A DNA stretch of 27,455 bases from Gnetum montanum (taxonomy: Eukaryota; Streptophyta; Gnetopsida; Gnetales; Gnetaceae), in the NCBI GenBank assembly GCA_015680685.1, contig MNCI01027020.1:3801-31255 (forward strand). The letters are read 5' to 3'. Numbering within the stretch: the stretch's first letter is position 1; each line of letters opens with the position of its first letter. Under the pieces are notes generated by a model, which made no database searches, had not been told where the DNA came from, and saw only the letters and a program-made list of their open reading frames with translations. Both the position numbers and the translations under genes were made by a program. Shown here piece by piece: positions 1 to 9,632 of the stretch.

Positions 1-400
1 CTATGACGATAAACTGGCATCTTTTGCACGCGTCCGCCACGACGCTAAACTGGCAAGCGGTTACCGTCCGCTACGACGTAAAACTGGCAATGTTGTACAG
101 GTCCGCCAAGACGAAAAACTGGCACCTTTTGCACGCATCCGCCACGACGCTAAACTGGCGCAGGTAAGTAGCCGTCTGCTAAGACATAAAATCAGCACAG
201 ATTGGTCCCTAGGTCATGACATAAAATTGACATCCACAGCACGGTCTGCTGAGACCATAAACCAGCCTTACCACCATCCGCTACGACGTAAAACTAGCAC
301 TTCTCGGTCCGCCCGGACTTTAAACTGGGACCACTGTCTGCTGAGACTTAAAACCAGTAACGGCAGTCTCCCAAGACTTAAAACTGGGATGTACAGATCG
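1..400 (+). repeat. Array 1: about 12 hairpin-plus-TAAACTGGCA units
   Basis: About twelve imperfect units of 29-37 bases. Each has a core like GTCCGCYACGAC followed by RTAAAACTGGCA and a variable 8-15 base filler. The first half of the core is a short dyad (GTC...GAC, sometimes GGTCC...GGAC) that could form a small hairpin. The same unit occurs near 4207-4462, 8050-8590 (both reversed), 14312-14657 and, with a changed stem, 17870-18141. At 4.2 and 14.3 kb the array lies between the integrase end and the LTR, so here it probably marks the 3' end of a plus-strand gypsy element whose pol lies left of the window. This copy is rich in CpG; the others have mostly TpG/CpA at the same places. Confidence 0.8.
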
Positions 401-1526
401 CCACCATGTTCAAGCGAGCGTGATCACTTCTGTACAGTTGCACAGCAGCCGGGGTGGGGTGCTGAGATAGTCCCAGTATCGCCACCCCATCGGCATCTTA
501 CTGATCCCTCGGACAAGCAAGGAGGCATCTTACTGATCCCTCGGAGATGCCGCCACCGCACCCGCTGCAGTGGTCGCAGCTTTGTGAGTTTAGCCTCGTT
601 AGCGGGACCTCCAACGAAATCCTCATTGGTCATGGCCCCAGGAGTCTCCGCCAATCATCGCTATCGGGCGCCGGCTTCGCAGATTCATCTGGCCGGTTCC
701 CGATGCAACCAGTGAGGGGCACTGCGTCTGATGCCTTTTGTCGAAGGTATGCAGGGCCAAATCATCAGGATTGGCGGCTCCCCCTAAGTGCTCCACCTCA
801 ACATTTACAGTTCGTTGGCTCTAGCTAACATCAGACAGCATGGGCTCCAAGAAACCCCGTCTTTTGTCCATAAGCAATGGCGTCCTCTGTTTCCTTTTGT
901 GGTTGTAGGCTGCCTAACTTCGAGGATGTCATTCAAAGGTGTGTCCATCTGAGCGGTGAAGTACAACAGCGTGCTGAAATGGCTGCTCAAGTTTGCCCAC
1001 CCACTCCGCTTTGCGCATTTCTTCCTGACACGCATCTAACCTTAATCCTTATTTCCTTCTTCCCCACCACCCAGTTCCCATACGCAGCTTTGCTTTTCAT
1101 ACTCACGCTAGCAGAGACATCGCAAAAGTGATGCGTAATGCTCCTTTTTGCACGCATTCCTGCTACAATTTGTAACAGAGATATCTCAGATTTGACGTGC
1201 AACGCTCATCTGAAAGCATTCCTGTTGACATAAATAAACACACCGTTTGCATCTTCCCCGAACCTGTTTCCAGTTATACCCTTCCTCTCGTACTCGCCAG
1301 CCTTCCTTTTACGTAAACAGAGCAAAACCTGAGTAGACATGGATGAACACTGTTCTTGCTTCTACCAATCCGGTGTTTCGCATTCTTTGTCGACGTTTTT
1401 CGGGTAAGCCCTCTAACCGTCAACAAAGAGGGGCCATTGAAACACCGTGAAAATTACGGGTCAGCCTCAGGCGAAGATTCGTAATTTGAGCGAGAATGCA
1501 CCTCGAATTTGTCTAAGGACAAGTTT

Positions 1527-1882
1527 ACGCTCCACCACGCACCGCAGCGTGATGAGCGTAATAAGCTCCAAAACAGAGGCAAAATCCAGAAAGGTACGAC
1601 GAGTTGGCACTTTCTCTTGCGGCGCATACATAAGTGGCCTTTGCGCTCGTTACGTGGCGGTGCGTACCAGTGCGTGGGTCATGATTCAAGTTGCACGCTC
1701 CTTACGCTCCACCACGCTCCGCTGCGTGATAAGCGTAAGTTATGCATTATTTACACTTTATCATGCGCAGTTATGTGATGAACGTAAGTTGTACTTTGTT
1801 TACGCTTCACCACGCACGGTTGCGTAGTGAGCGTACGTTACATTTACGCTTTGCTACGCACAGCTGCGTGGTGAGCGTAAAG
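1527..1882 (+). repeat. U3 hairpin cluster, about 38-base palindromic units
   Basis: Five or six tandem-like palindromes, each roughly TTACGCTYCACCACGC, a short loop, then GCGTGRTGAGCGTAA. They are visible near 1527-1565, 1640-1670, 1700-1739, 1755-1791, 1800-1839 and 1843-1881. They lie 240-600 bases upstream of the TATA box at 2124, so in the U3 part of the LTR. The plus-strand LTR at 14658-17348 has related hairpins in its U3 with the sequence decayed to GCTATGCTACGY...GTAGCATAGC. Protein-binding (enhancer) or foldback roles are possible but not shown. Confidence 0.75.
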
Positions 1883-2121
1883 ACGATCTTGAACTTATTG
1901 TTTTTACGTCAGTGGGCTCACACACGCAACACAAAGCGAATGAGCGCAAACGCAGCCGAGACACACCTATCATGGTCCTAATCTTTACACGCACAGCACA
2001 CAATTACACACACATCACGCAAAAGAGCGTGTTGTGCGTAGTCGCAGTCCGACTTAAAAGAATCGCATCAACAGGATCCGCGACATTCGGGCCCACATCA
2101 TCAGGGTTGCGCATGTCGCAG

Positions 2122-2135
2122 CCTATAAATACCCC
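2122..2135 (+). promoter_or_regulatory. LTR TATA box
   Basis: CCTATAAATACCCC is a strong plant TATA box. The same 14 bases occur at 16606-16619 in the other LTR although flanking DNA has diverged, so they are probably the conserved core promoter of this LTR family. A start site would be expected near 2155-2165, in or just after the GGGGG/T-run at 2156-2169. Confidence 0.75.
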
Positions 2136-2962
2136 GCCTAACAAATACACAAAAAGGGGGATTTTTTTTGGAGGGGGAAGAGTAAGTTAACAAGTTAACA
2201 AACCAGAGCACCAGAGCACTTATCGCTTTTTGTTGGCAGCAGATCAAGACGACAAGAGCATTTTCTGAACAAGGGAATACTTATCGCCTTGAACGGAGAA
2301 ACAAGAGCAACCTCTTGGTAATCACTGCAAACATTATCCTTTTGCAGAAACAGAACGCAGCACGCCTGAGTCCTAACAGCAGATCTACCCGAAGCAAAGA
2401 AGCAGAACGGGAATTGCAGAGTCGTCTCGCCCAGTTAGCAGGTTCTGTCATTCAAAAGATCGATGGACTTCAAAGCTTGACCATTCCTGCACGTAAGCTT
2501 TGGGCCTACAAGATAGATCATATTTCTGTCCAGACAGTTTTCTTGTTGTTTTGTGCTCATTTTGTATCCAGTTGTTGGGGGCTTTCTCCCATTGTAACGT
2601 AATATACACGGAAGCATACATCTGATCCAGCATTGAAACATAGATCTTTGATCTTTGCAAAATCCGCTTGTTTTTCTCTCCCGATTGGCATCTTTCTGGT
2701 GTTTTAGCGTTATCTTCGTAGTGATTTATCTACGTCGTTGTCTCCCCATTTTACGATCTTTCGCAACAAATCACATCACGCAAAACAAAAAAAATCTGTA
2801 ATCGTCACCACTTTTACTGACCCGTAAGTCCCTGTCTGATCGACAAGACCGTTCAGGGCACCGCGGATTCGTTTTTCCAGCTTAGCCCTCGCGCGGATCC
2901 GTGGTTAAAGCTGTGTACACGGAATTTCAATCGGTATTTCCAGCTGCCGACGTTTTCCGTCG

Positions 2963-4206
2963 TTACAGACTTCGTGACTTAGAAAACTTACTGAATTGCT
3001 TCGTGCACCCTGAATGCTACTGCCAACACTGCGCACCATTTTTGAGTAGGCTATCAGTTGGGTAAGCTACTTGGCTAGACAGGCAAGATGATCCATAGAT
3101 CTTGTTCATGCCCAAAGTAGAAAATTTGCTGAACTCACCGCCTTGAGTTTAGAGAGTTCTCCTCCTGAGAACTACCATAGTGCTATGTGAATGCCAAGGC
3201 CTAGTGAAGCAAGAATGACTTTGAGTTTTTTTTTATGTTTCATTGACCCCTCTTTGTGGACGTTTGGAGGGCAGGCTCAAGAGATGTCGACAAAGAATAC
3301 GAAACAGTGCAGAAGGCATGATGCTAATGTTGCCACTTGGTGAATTTTGGGATGTTGCTTGGTTGTGCTTGAGAGTGTTGCATTAGTTTTGCAGAGGTTA
3401 AGTTAGAGAGCAAAGATGATGTTTAGTAGAGTCACTCATTGACGTGCTCATGAGTGACTCATAGATGTTTTCATCTTTGGCTGGTGCTGTTCTTCAACCT
3501 CTTGTAGGATAGGTGTTTCCTTCATAGGATGAGTTGTGTTACATTTGCAAAAGGTTTTGACCTACCTATAGATGCTTCCCATATGTGATTTGTGTTATGC
3601 ACATCATGGCATTTTCACTCTAAAGTAGTTGAGCTAGTTGAGGCACTCACTTTGCGATGTGGTAGCATTTGCTGCTATCACAAGTCGTGCCCTTGGTTGA
3701 AGCTGTTGGACATCATTTCTAGTGTATGATGTCCAAAGCAAGAAGGCTAGCAGCAGCCTTGGCAACATTGGCATGGAGGAACTAGCCTCAAATGTGCTGC
3801 GATAGGTGCGAATGCACTAGAATCCCTGCCAGGGGCCTACATTCCCGATTCAGCTATGGGATCAATTACCGCATAGCTGAAAATTGTTGGCAGGGGGCTA
3901 GAGGATAACAATATCGTGGCTGGCCCACAATACTGTCAGAACTCTAGCTGCGGGAACTAGACAAGGAACTATCATCAGGGTAATGGGCCATGGCGATGGT
4001 AGGTCTGGAGGACTAGTGTAATGTCATACAACATCTCCAGAGGGTTAGCGTCATGCCAAGGGTGGCAGTGTCACATATGTTCTAGATTGCATTCCCATTG
4101 TGTCATGAACTATGCTTTGGAGCTGTGACAACCCACCTACACGTTAACATCACGCCCACTCATTCGATGTGTATTTGGTGCTGGTGAATGCTGGGGGTGT
4201 GACGCA
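2963..4206 (-). mobile_element. LTR fragment (U3 side) of the minus-strand gypsy element
   Basis: Read on the minus strand from 4206, this aligns almost end to end with 14658-15840 on the plus strand. Shared landmarks are a start like TGCGTCACACCCCC (TGTCACATCCC in the other copy), CTCTGGAGATGTTGTATG, CCCCCTGCCAAY, CAACACTCTCAAG and CAAAGAGGGGTCAATGAAACA. It directly follows array 2 and the integrase remnant, so it is the 3' LTR of that element. It ends abruptly near 2963 at a point corresponding to about 15840, so promoter and U5 are missing. It has many stops and no coding content. The piece 2963-3230 also matches 13247-13515 in the same orientation. Confidence 0.75.
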
Positions 4207-4462
4207 AACCTATTTTAAGGTCTTGGTAGACCATGTGCTGGTTTAAGGTCCCAACGGACCACTGTGCCAGTTTGAGGTCCTGGGAGATGATACATGCTAG
4301 TTTAACATTGTAGTGGATGCGCTACGCCAGTTTTGTATCATGGTAGACTAGCTGTGCTAGGTTTACATCATGGAGGATGGTGCTTGATGCCACTAGTCTA
4401 ATGTCATTGCAAACGCTGCTCAGTGTTCTTTCCAATTTATCATTGTAGAGGATGCTGGTTGG
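4207..4462 (-). repeat. Array 2 (reversed), between integrase and LTR
   Basis: On the plus strand the units read TAGTTTAAGGTC...GACC, the reverse complement of the array 1 unit. The clearest dyads are GGTCTTGGTAGACC (4220s) and GGTCCCAACGGACC (4240s). Later units are more decayed. The array fills the gap between the integrase stop near 4485 and the LTR start near 4206. Confidence 0.7.
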
Positions 4463-4484
4463 TGTCGTTGTGCTTTAGGTGTAA

Positions 4485-5585
4485 TATGGCTTGAGGTACA
4501 AGTGATTCACTGGGTTGGCGGACTTGTTGCCATCCATGTCTACTAGTTTAAAGGCTCCATTCCCAAAGGCTTTAGTCATCATGTAATGGCCTTCCCAGTT
4601 GGCTGAGAATTTTCTCACATGCTCACGAATGGCCTTGAGGATGAGGTCTCCCTTCTACACTGGCTGTCGATGTAGGACTACACAATGCTTCTGCTGCTGC
4701 TTGCTCTAGTAATGCTCAATGCGTCTTAGCGTCTGCGTGTGCTCCTCCTCTATTGATTTGAGGTTGATGGTCCGTGACTCGTTGTTCTAGGCTTCACTTA
4801 CGACATCAAATAGGATCATCTAAAGTGAAGGTACCTATAACTCAAGGGGCAACATAGCTTTAGATACATAAACAAGGCTGTAAGGAGTCTTCGTTGTTGC
4901 AGTTTTGCACATCATCTGATAGAACCACAGAACATAAAGGATTTGCTCGTGCCACCACCTCTTGCTGTTGTTAAGCATTCGCTTCAACAAGTTGATGATG
5001 GACTTATTTGTAGCCTCTGCCTATCCATTTTCCTGTGCATAATAGGGGGAGAAGAATGATTGTTTAATGCCTAGATTTTTGTTGAAGGTTCAAGTTTCAA
5101 TACTGCTGAACTGTGCTCATTATCAATTACAATAGTCATTGGAAGCCCAAAACTGGTTACGATGTTGTCTAAGATGAAATGGAAAATTTGCTGAGATGTC
5201 ATATTCCTTAGGGGGACAACCTCCATCAACTTGGTAAAGTACTCAATGGCAGTGATAATGAAACTATGCCCTATCGAGGACTTAGGCATGATAGGCCTTA
5301 TGAGGTCTAATCCCCATCATTGGAAGGACCACTTGATTTGTGTTGGGTGCAAGTCTGTAGGTTCTACGTGTATGAGATTTGCATATCTCTGGCATGTGTT
5401 GCATGTCTTTACTTTCGGAAGGCAGTCATGCTCCATGTGGGGCCAGTAGTACCCTATGCATCTGATTTTTGTAGCCATAGCCTTGGGTGCTATGTGTCCA
5501 CTGCAAAGCCCCTCATGTACTTCATTAACTACCTTCTACGCCTTCTCCCTACCCATGCATGCTAGCAATATCCGATCATAGGAAC
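4485..5585 (-). pseudogene. Ty3/gypsy integrase, decayed
   Basis: On the minus strand this reads as a nearly complete plant gypsy integrase broken by stops and at least one frameshift. The zinc-binding HHCC module is visible around 5540-5400: EVHEGLCSGH followed by CNTCQ. The core domain follows at 5289-4950. The first catalytic Asp, normally ATDYFTKW, is Glu (AIEYFTKL). The second is kept (VIDNE). The third, in the SPYY...AEATNKS region near 5020-4980, is present. A frameshift sits near 5090. The C-terminal part ends in NHLYLKPYY and a stop near 4485. Neighbours are RNase H upstream and array 2 plus LTR downstream, the order usual for Ty3/gypsy. It cannot be functional. Confidence 0.88.
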
Positions 5586-5685
5586 GTCAGCACAGGGCAT
5601 CATTTCCCATGTGCACGTATTGTGGGGCACCCCTACAGATTGTATCTCTCTAGGTAGATGTTAATCCATCTAGGGGCTCGTCATG

Positions 5686-6420
5686 TTACAGGTAGGATTT
5701 AATGTGGGCATACCACTCATGGGTATTCACAGCACTGACAGAGGCCATGTGTTCTACCTGAGTGATAGGCTCTGGGCATTTGATAATCGAAGTTGGTAGG
5801 TTTGCCAAGGAATATGATGGAATTTTCAATGCCAGAGTAGCTAAGGCATCTACCATGGTGTTCTCGTTGCATGGCACGTGTTGCACATATGTGGTTGCAA
5901 ATTTCTTATGCAGGGTTCTAGCTAGGTCGCAGTAGGGTTGCAGGTGTGTATCCTTGCAGGTGTAGACCTTGGTGAGTTGATTCATGACTAGTTATGAATC
6001 ACCCTAGATTGCCAGGTGTTGTATGTGCATTTCTTGGGTAGTTAAGAGGCCTCTGATTAACCCCTGATATTCTACCACATTGATGGTGCAAGGAAATGTA
6101 AAACAATATGCGGACGGATGCATTTCCCCAGAACAGACTGTGATGACTGTAGTGACGCTACCCCCTCATGTAGTTGAGGTGTTGTCAAAGTGTAAAGTGG
6201 CTTCAAGATGCGATAAGACAATGTCAATATTGCTAACGTGCTCATCTAGGAATTTGGGGTCTATGATGTCCTGGTCATCGACGGGCGAGGCCATAAGTTG
6301 GGTTGCTATGGCTTGACCCTTCATCGAAGATTGGATTACATAGTGTAAATCGAACTCTAGGATTATTACCTTCGAACAGGCTATCCTGCTACTTTCGTAT
6401 AGGTTGTTAGTCATAGCCTA
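5686..6420 (-). pseudogene. Ty3/gypsy RNase H domain, decayed
   Basis: Minus-strand reading gives a plant gypsy RNase H with one in-frame stop. The four acidic positions expected for RNase H can all be seen: Asp in LHFDNTST, Glu in NVVEYQGL, Asp in IQGDS and Asp in MVDALATLA. The stop falls right after IQGDS. It follows the RT remnant and precedes the integrase zinc module, as in ordinary gypsy pol. The stretch 5585-5686 is the linker between RNase H and integrase. The recognised role is removal of RNA from the RNA:DNA hybrid during reverse transcription; this copy is dead because of the stops around it. Confidence 0.85.
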
Positions 6421-7905
6421 GAGTATATTGCTTTTCCAAATGACGTTGGTCATACTGAAGAATAGGTAATGCCTCCACTTCTTTAGTGCGAACACTAAGG
6501 CAAGGTATTTCCTCTCCACTTCATTTTATTTCACCTCATGCGCTATTAGTGCATGGCTTAGGTAATACACTGGTATCTCAAAACCATCATCCCATTTCTG
6601 ACATAGCAGTGCTATGATAGATGTGTCAGAGGTGGCGAGGTAGATAAAGAAGGGATTGTCCCCTTGTGGTGGATGCACGGTTGGGAGGTGTGAAAGCTCC
6701 TCCTTTAGGTTGTCGAAGGCTTGTTGACACTAAGTTGTCCACTCAAAGTTTACTACCTTCTTCAGAAGATGTTGCATGGGGTGTATCTTGTCAATCAACC
6801 TTGCTATGAACCTTGGAATAAACTATACCCTAGCTTGCAAACCATGTAGCTCCTTAAGACTTGTGGGAGGTACCAGTTTGATGATGGCCTTGACTTTGTT
6901 AGGGTCCACTCGTATTCTAGCCTCTAATACTATGAACCCTAACATGCGTTCAATTTTCACCCCGAAGACGCACCTCTTGGGATTGATGCATAAGTCGTGC
7001 ATTTGGCAACGTTTGAGGACTATTCCTAGATCATGTGGGTGATCAACGGCCTCTTTGGACTTGATTGCTATATGATCCATGTAATCATTCAATGTTTCTA
7101 GGATATAGTCACTGAAAATGTAGGTCATGTTTCACTGGTTGGTTACTCTAGCATTCTTAAGCTCAAAGGACATCATGGTGTAATAGAAAGTACCCCATGG
7201 AGTCATGAAGGTTTTTGATAGCTGATGCTCTAAGTTAATGTAGATTTGGTTGTATCCAGAGAAACCATCCATGAAGGATAGCAGAGCATGGCCAGCCATG
7301 GTGTCGATGAGCTGATCGATACTTGGGAGTGGGAAGTTGTCCTTGATCATTTCCTTGTTCAAGTCTCGAAATTCTATACAGATCCGTACTCCTCCCATTT
7401 TCTTCAAAACTACAATGATGTTGGACATCCACTCTGAGTAGTCAACCGCGGAGATGAAACTAGCTTGGTATAGCTTGGTGATTTCATCCCTCATAGCTAG
7501 TGAAATTTCTAGCTTAACTTTGCGAACCTTCTACTTCACTGCCTTTATGTGTGGGTCTAGGACGATGTTGTGCTGAATTAGCCATGGATCTAGACCTAGC
7601 ATGTCGTTGTACGACCATGCGAAGACATCGATGTTTTCTTACAAAATCTTAGCTACATATTTTTGCATTTGTGTGTCTAGGAGGATGTTGAGTTTCAATG
7701 TCCTCACCTTCCCTTTTGACGTGGTCATAGGCGTCTCGACGAGAGGGTCCTCGGTTACATCCCCAACCTCTAAATCTAGGACTTCGACTAGATGCTCAGG
7801 CTAGTCTGGGGATGTTTCTAAGGCTACTATAATGCTAGTTCTAGTTGACCCCTAGTTAATTAGGTTGGAGTTCAATTGTCTCGTAAGTTTTCCATGTGGT
7901 CCTAC
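6421..7905 (-). pseudogene. Ty3/gypsy reverse transcriptase with protease-RT linker, decayed
   Basis: Read from 7905 leftward. The linker contains ENIDVFAWSYNDMLGLDP, a characteristic pre-RT sequence of plant gypsy elements. The RT fingers and palm follow, with VRICIEFRDLNK, then motif A (LSFMDGFSGYNQI), motif B region (FELKNA), then the motif C box. The catalytic YxDD box reads YMDH (in NDYMDHIAIKS), so its second Asp is lost. Thumb and connection follow (CVFGVKIERMLGFIV, then LSHALIAHEVK). Several stops and frame changes interrupt it. No N-terminal protease or gag is found upstream; instead array 3 begins near 8050, so the element lost its 5' half. Confidence 0.9.
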
Positions 7906-8049
7906 TAGCATTAAGGGCATGGAGAGGTCACGATGGACTTCCATATCTTGCTCGACTTGTCAACATAAGATAAAATCTTGGGTAAGAGGCGTTTGTTGGC
8001 AGAGATTGTGTATAGCAAAAAATTGTAAAGCAGTGATAGGGTACAACTT

Positions 8050-8590
8050 GTAAAATGTAATGATGTAAGATTAAAGGTTGCCAATTTAAGGTCATGGTTG
8101 ACCGCCAAGGCATAAGAGTGTAGAACTGCTGAAGATGTAAAACTACTAATGCAAAGTGTAAAGCTATGGAACCATTAATATGTAAATGCAAAATTGTTAG
8201 TTTTGTGTCATTTCGGACTACCAAATTGTAACATATAGAATCTTAACATGCGAAAAATGATAGTATGCAAAATGGGGAATTGCGGGTATGAGAAGTGCCA
8301 AGCCGTTGATGCAAAAATATGAGCTGCTGACATGAAAGCACGAAACTGCTAGAAGTTGTGACACTGCTAATGTGGAAGAAGACACAAAAACTATCCACAT
8401 AAGAATGTGGTATTGTTAGTTTAACGTCATTATAGACTGCAAACATAATAGGATGAAACTGCTAGTTTATGGTCTTTTAGGACCGTTAGAGATGCAACTA
8501 TGCTAGGATTGCTAGTTTAAGGTATTTTTGGACCTATCATGTTGTGATTGCTAGGATTTCTAGTTTAAGGTCTTTTCGGACGCTTAATGA
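8050..8590 (-). repeat. Array 3 (reversed), longest and most degraded
   Basis: Units on the plus strand read GCTAGTTTAAGGTC, 4-5 bases, then GGACC. The best are near 8465-8590 (AAGGTCTTTTAGGACC, AAGGTATTTTTGGACC, AAGGTCTTTTCGGAC). Weaker units go down to about 8060 (TTAAGGTCATGGTTGACC). It lies upstream of the RT remnant in element orientation, where gag and protease would be expected, so it probably comes from a different copy or from an internal rearrangement. Short open frames inside it are not credible genes. Confidence 0.6.
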
Positions 8591-9632
8591 AAACAAATAT
8601 ATATATATTTTAGGAAAGCAGACAGTTGGCTTGAAGCGTGTCAAGGCATTAATGCTAATAGTGCTACGATGTCATGGCAAGCATGCTACACTGTACGACA
8701 CGATCCACATTAATCAGAGAGAGAGGGCAGAAAGTTTTCCATCTTGCCATTACGACCATAATTAGGGGTTAAACCCTAGTAATGTTTCCATTTCCACCAT
8801 AAGAACATAGAGCCCACATTCGATCACAAGGTGATTTTGGAGTACGAATCAATTGTGTTAACGACTAGCAAGGCGAGTTCTTAGCAGCAAAGAGGGTGAA
8901 TCTAGAAGCAGGAAAATCACTCCTAATATTTATTTGGCACTTGAAAAGGTCGAGGAGGCAAGGAAGACCCTAGGGCATGTGACACAATCATGTGTTGTGG
9001 CACGAAGGAGCACACCGTTGACCCAGTAGGTTACTATGTTTGCTTCGCCTTTTCATTTTGTGTCTTTTGTTGTTCTCTACTCTCATTTTGCATCTTGTTC
9101 ATTTTACATCCATTTTTGGCTATCTGTGTTTTCTATTGTCACATCATTTTAGCCCTTGCATTACCACTGTAGTGGTTTCGGTCATGGAAGATGCCTAAAT
9201 GCTACGTCATAGTTGCATGTAAGGTCGCTTAAATTGCCAATGCCACGGTTGCCATAATCGTGGGGGCTGGGGCAATTTAAGTTGCTTGACTTTCGAATGT
9301 CGTAATGTAGAACCTTTAGGAGGATTAGGCCATGTGCAATATAATGGCACAACATGTGTTTTGTTATGCCATATTGTTAATTATTCATCGCTATCCTAGG
9401 CTATTTGCATGTTCTGGCTATGGTAGGCTTTCATGCTCTTGCTACGCTATGCGTGGGAAGAGGATTATGCTACACTGCTAGTGTGTTGCGTGTGTATTGC
9501 CTTTAGATGTGATTCCAAGATTTGTTGATTGTGTTATGCAGGGTAGGGTTGAGACCCAGGCTAATTGTTTTGTAAGTTAGAGGGGTCTTGTGTCACATGG
9601 GCAGGCCTATGGCTAATGCTCCTCCTTCCCAG
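8591..9632. other. No recognisable gene; possible 5' flank of copy A
   Basis: Contains an (AT)n stretch at 8597-8609, a CpG-poor mixed region, and T-rich DNA at 9050-9150 that looks intron-like. It has gene-A-type hairpin words (TGCTACGCTATGC near 9441). A likely 3' splice site (CTTCCCAG) lies near 9632, just before the first exon of copy A that can be aligned to copy B. Upstream exons may be hidden here, but I cannot support one because copy B is cut off at the matching point. Confidence 0.4.

Larger units (their letters stand above)
404..2962 (+). mobile_element. Long LTR plus leader of a plus-strand gypsy-type element (CpG-rich copy)
   Basis: It follows array 1 as the LTR at 14658 follows its own array. 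Matches to the other LTR copies: 1372-1440 (TTTCG...TTCTTTGTCGAC and CAAAGAGGGGYCA) matches the reverse complement of 3230-3310 and 15655-15715. The TATA context at 2122 matches 16606. The segment 2690-2945 matches 17100-17330 and 22230-22455, for example GTCTGATCGACAAGACCGTTCA. The left edge is a guess; no clear TG...CA ends or target-site duplication were seen. The right edge is a break: near 2963 the leader passes directly into a minus-strand LTR fragment. No primer-binding site was confidently found. Open frames inside (227-715, 1447-1827) look like chance frames. Confidence 0.65.

Noticed and set aside
1-400. CRISPR-like array (repeats with variable fillers)
   Set aside because: Units differ from one another, fillers vary in length, there are no cas genes, and the setting is plant retrotransposon DNA. 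It is a degenerate hairpin minisatellite.
227-715. 162-codon open frame on the plus strand
   Set aside because: It runs across repeat units and the start of an LTR; the sequence shows no domain and reads the array as protein. Probably a chance frame in CpG-rich DNA.
1447-1827. 126-codon open frame over the U3 palindromes
   Set aside because: Translation of palindromic repeats (several frames open at once); no motif and no match in the other LTRs.
7928-8446. Several 60-98-codon minus-strand frames
   Set aside because: They lie in array 3, are rich in Leu/His/Tyr from repeat translation, and overlap in different frames.
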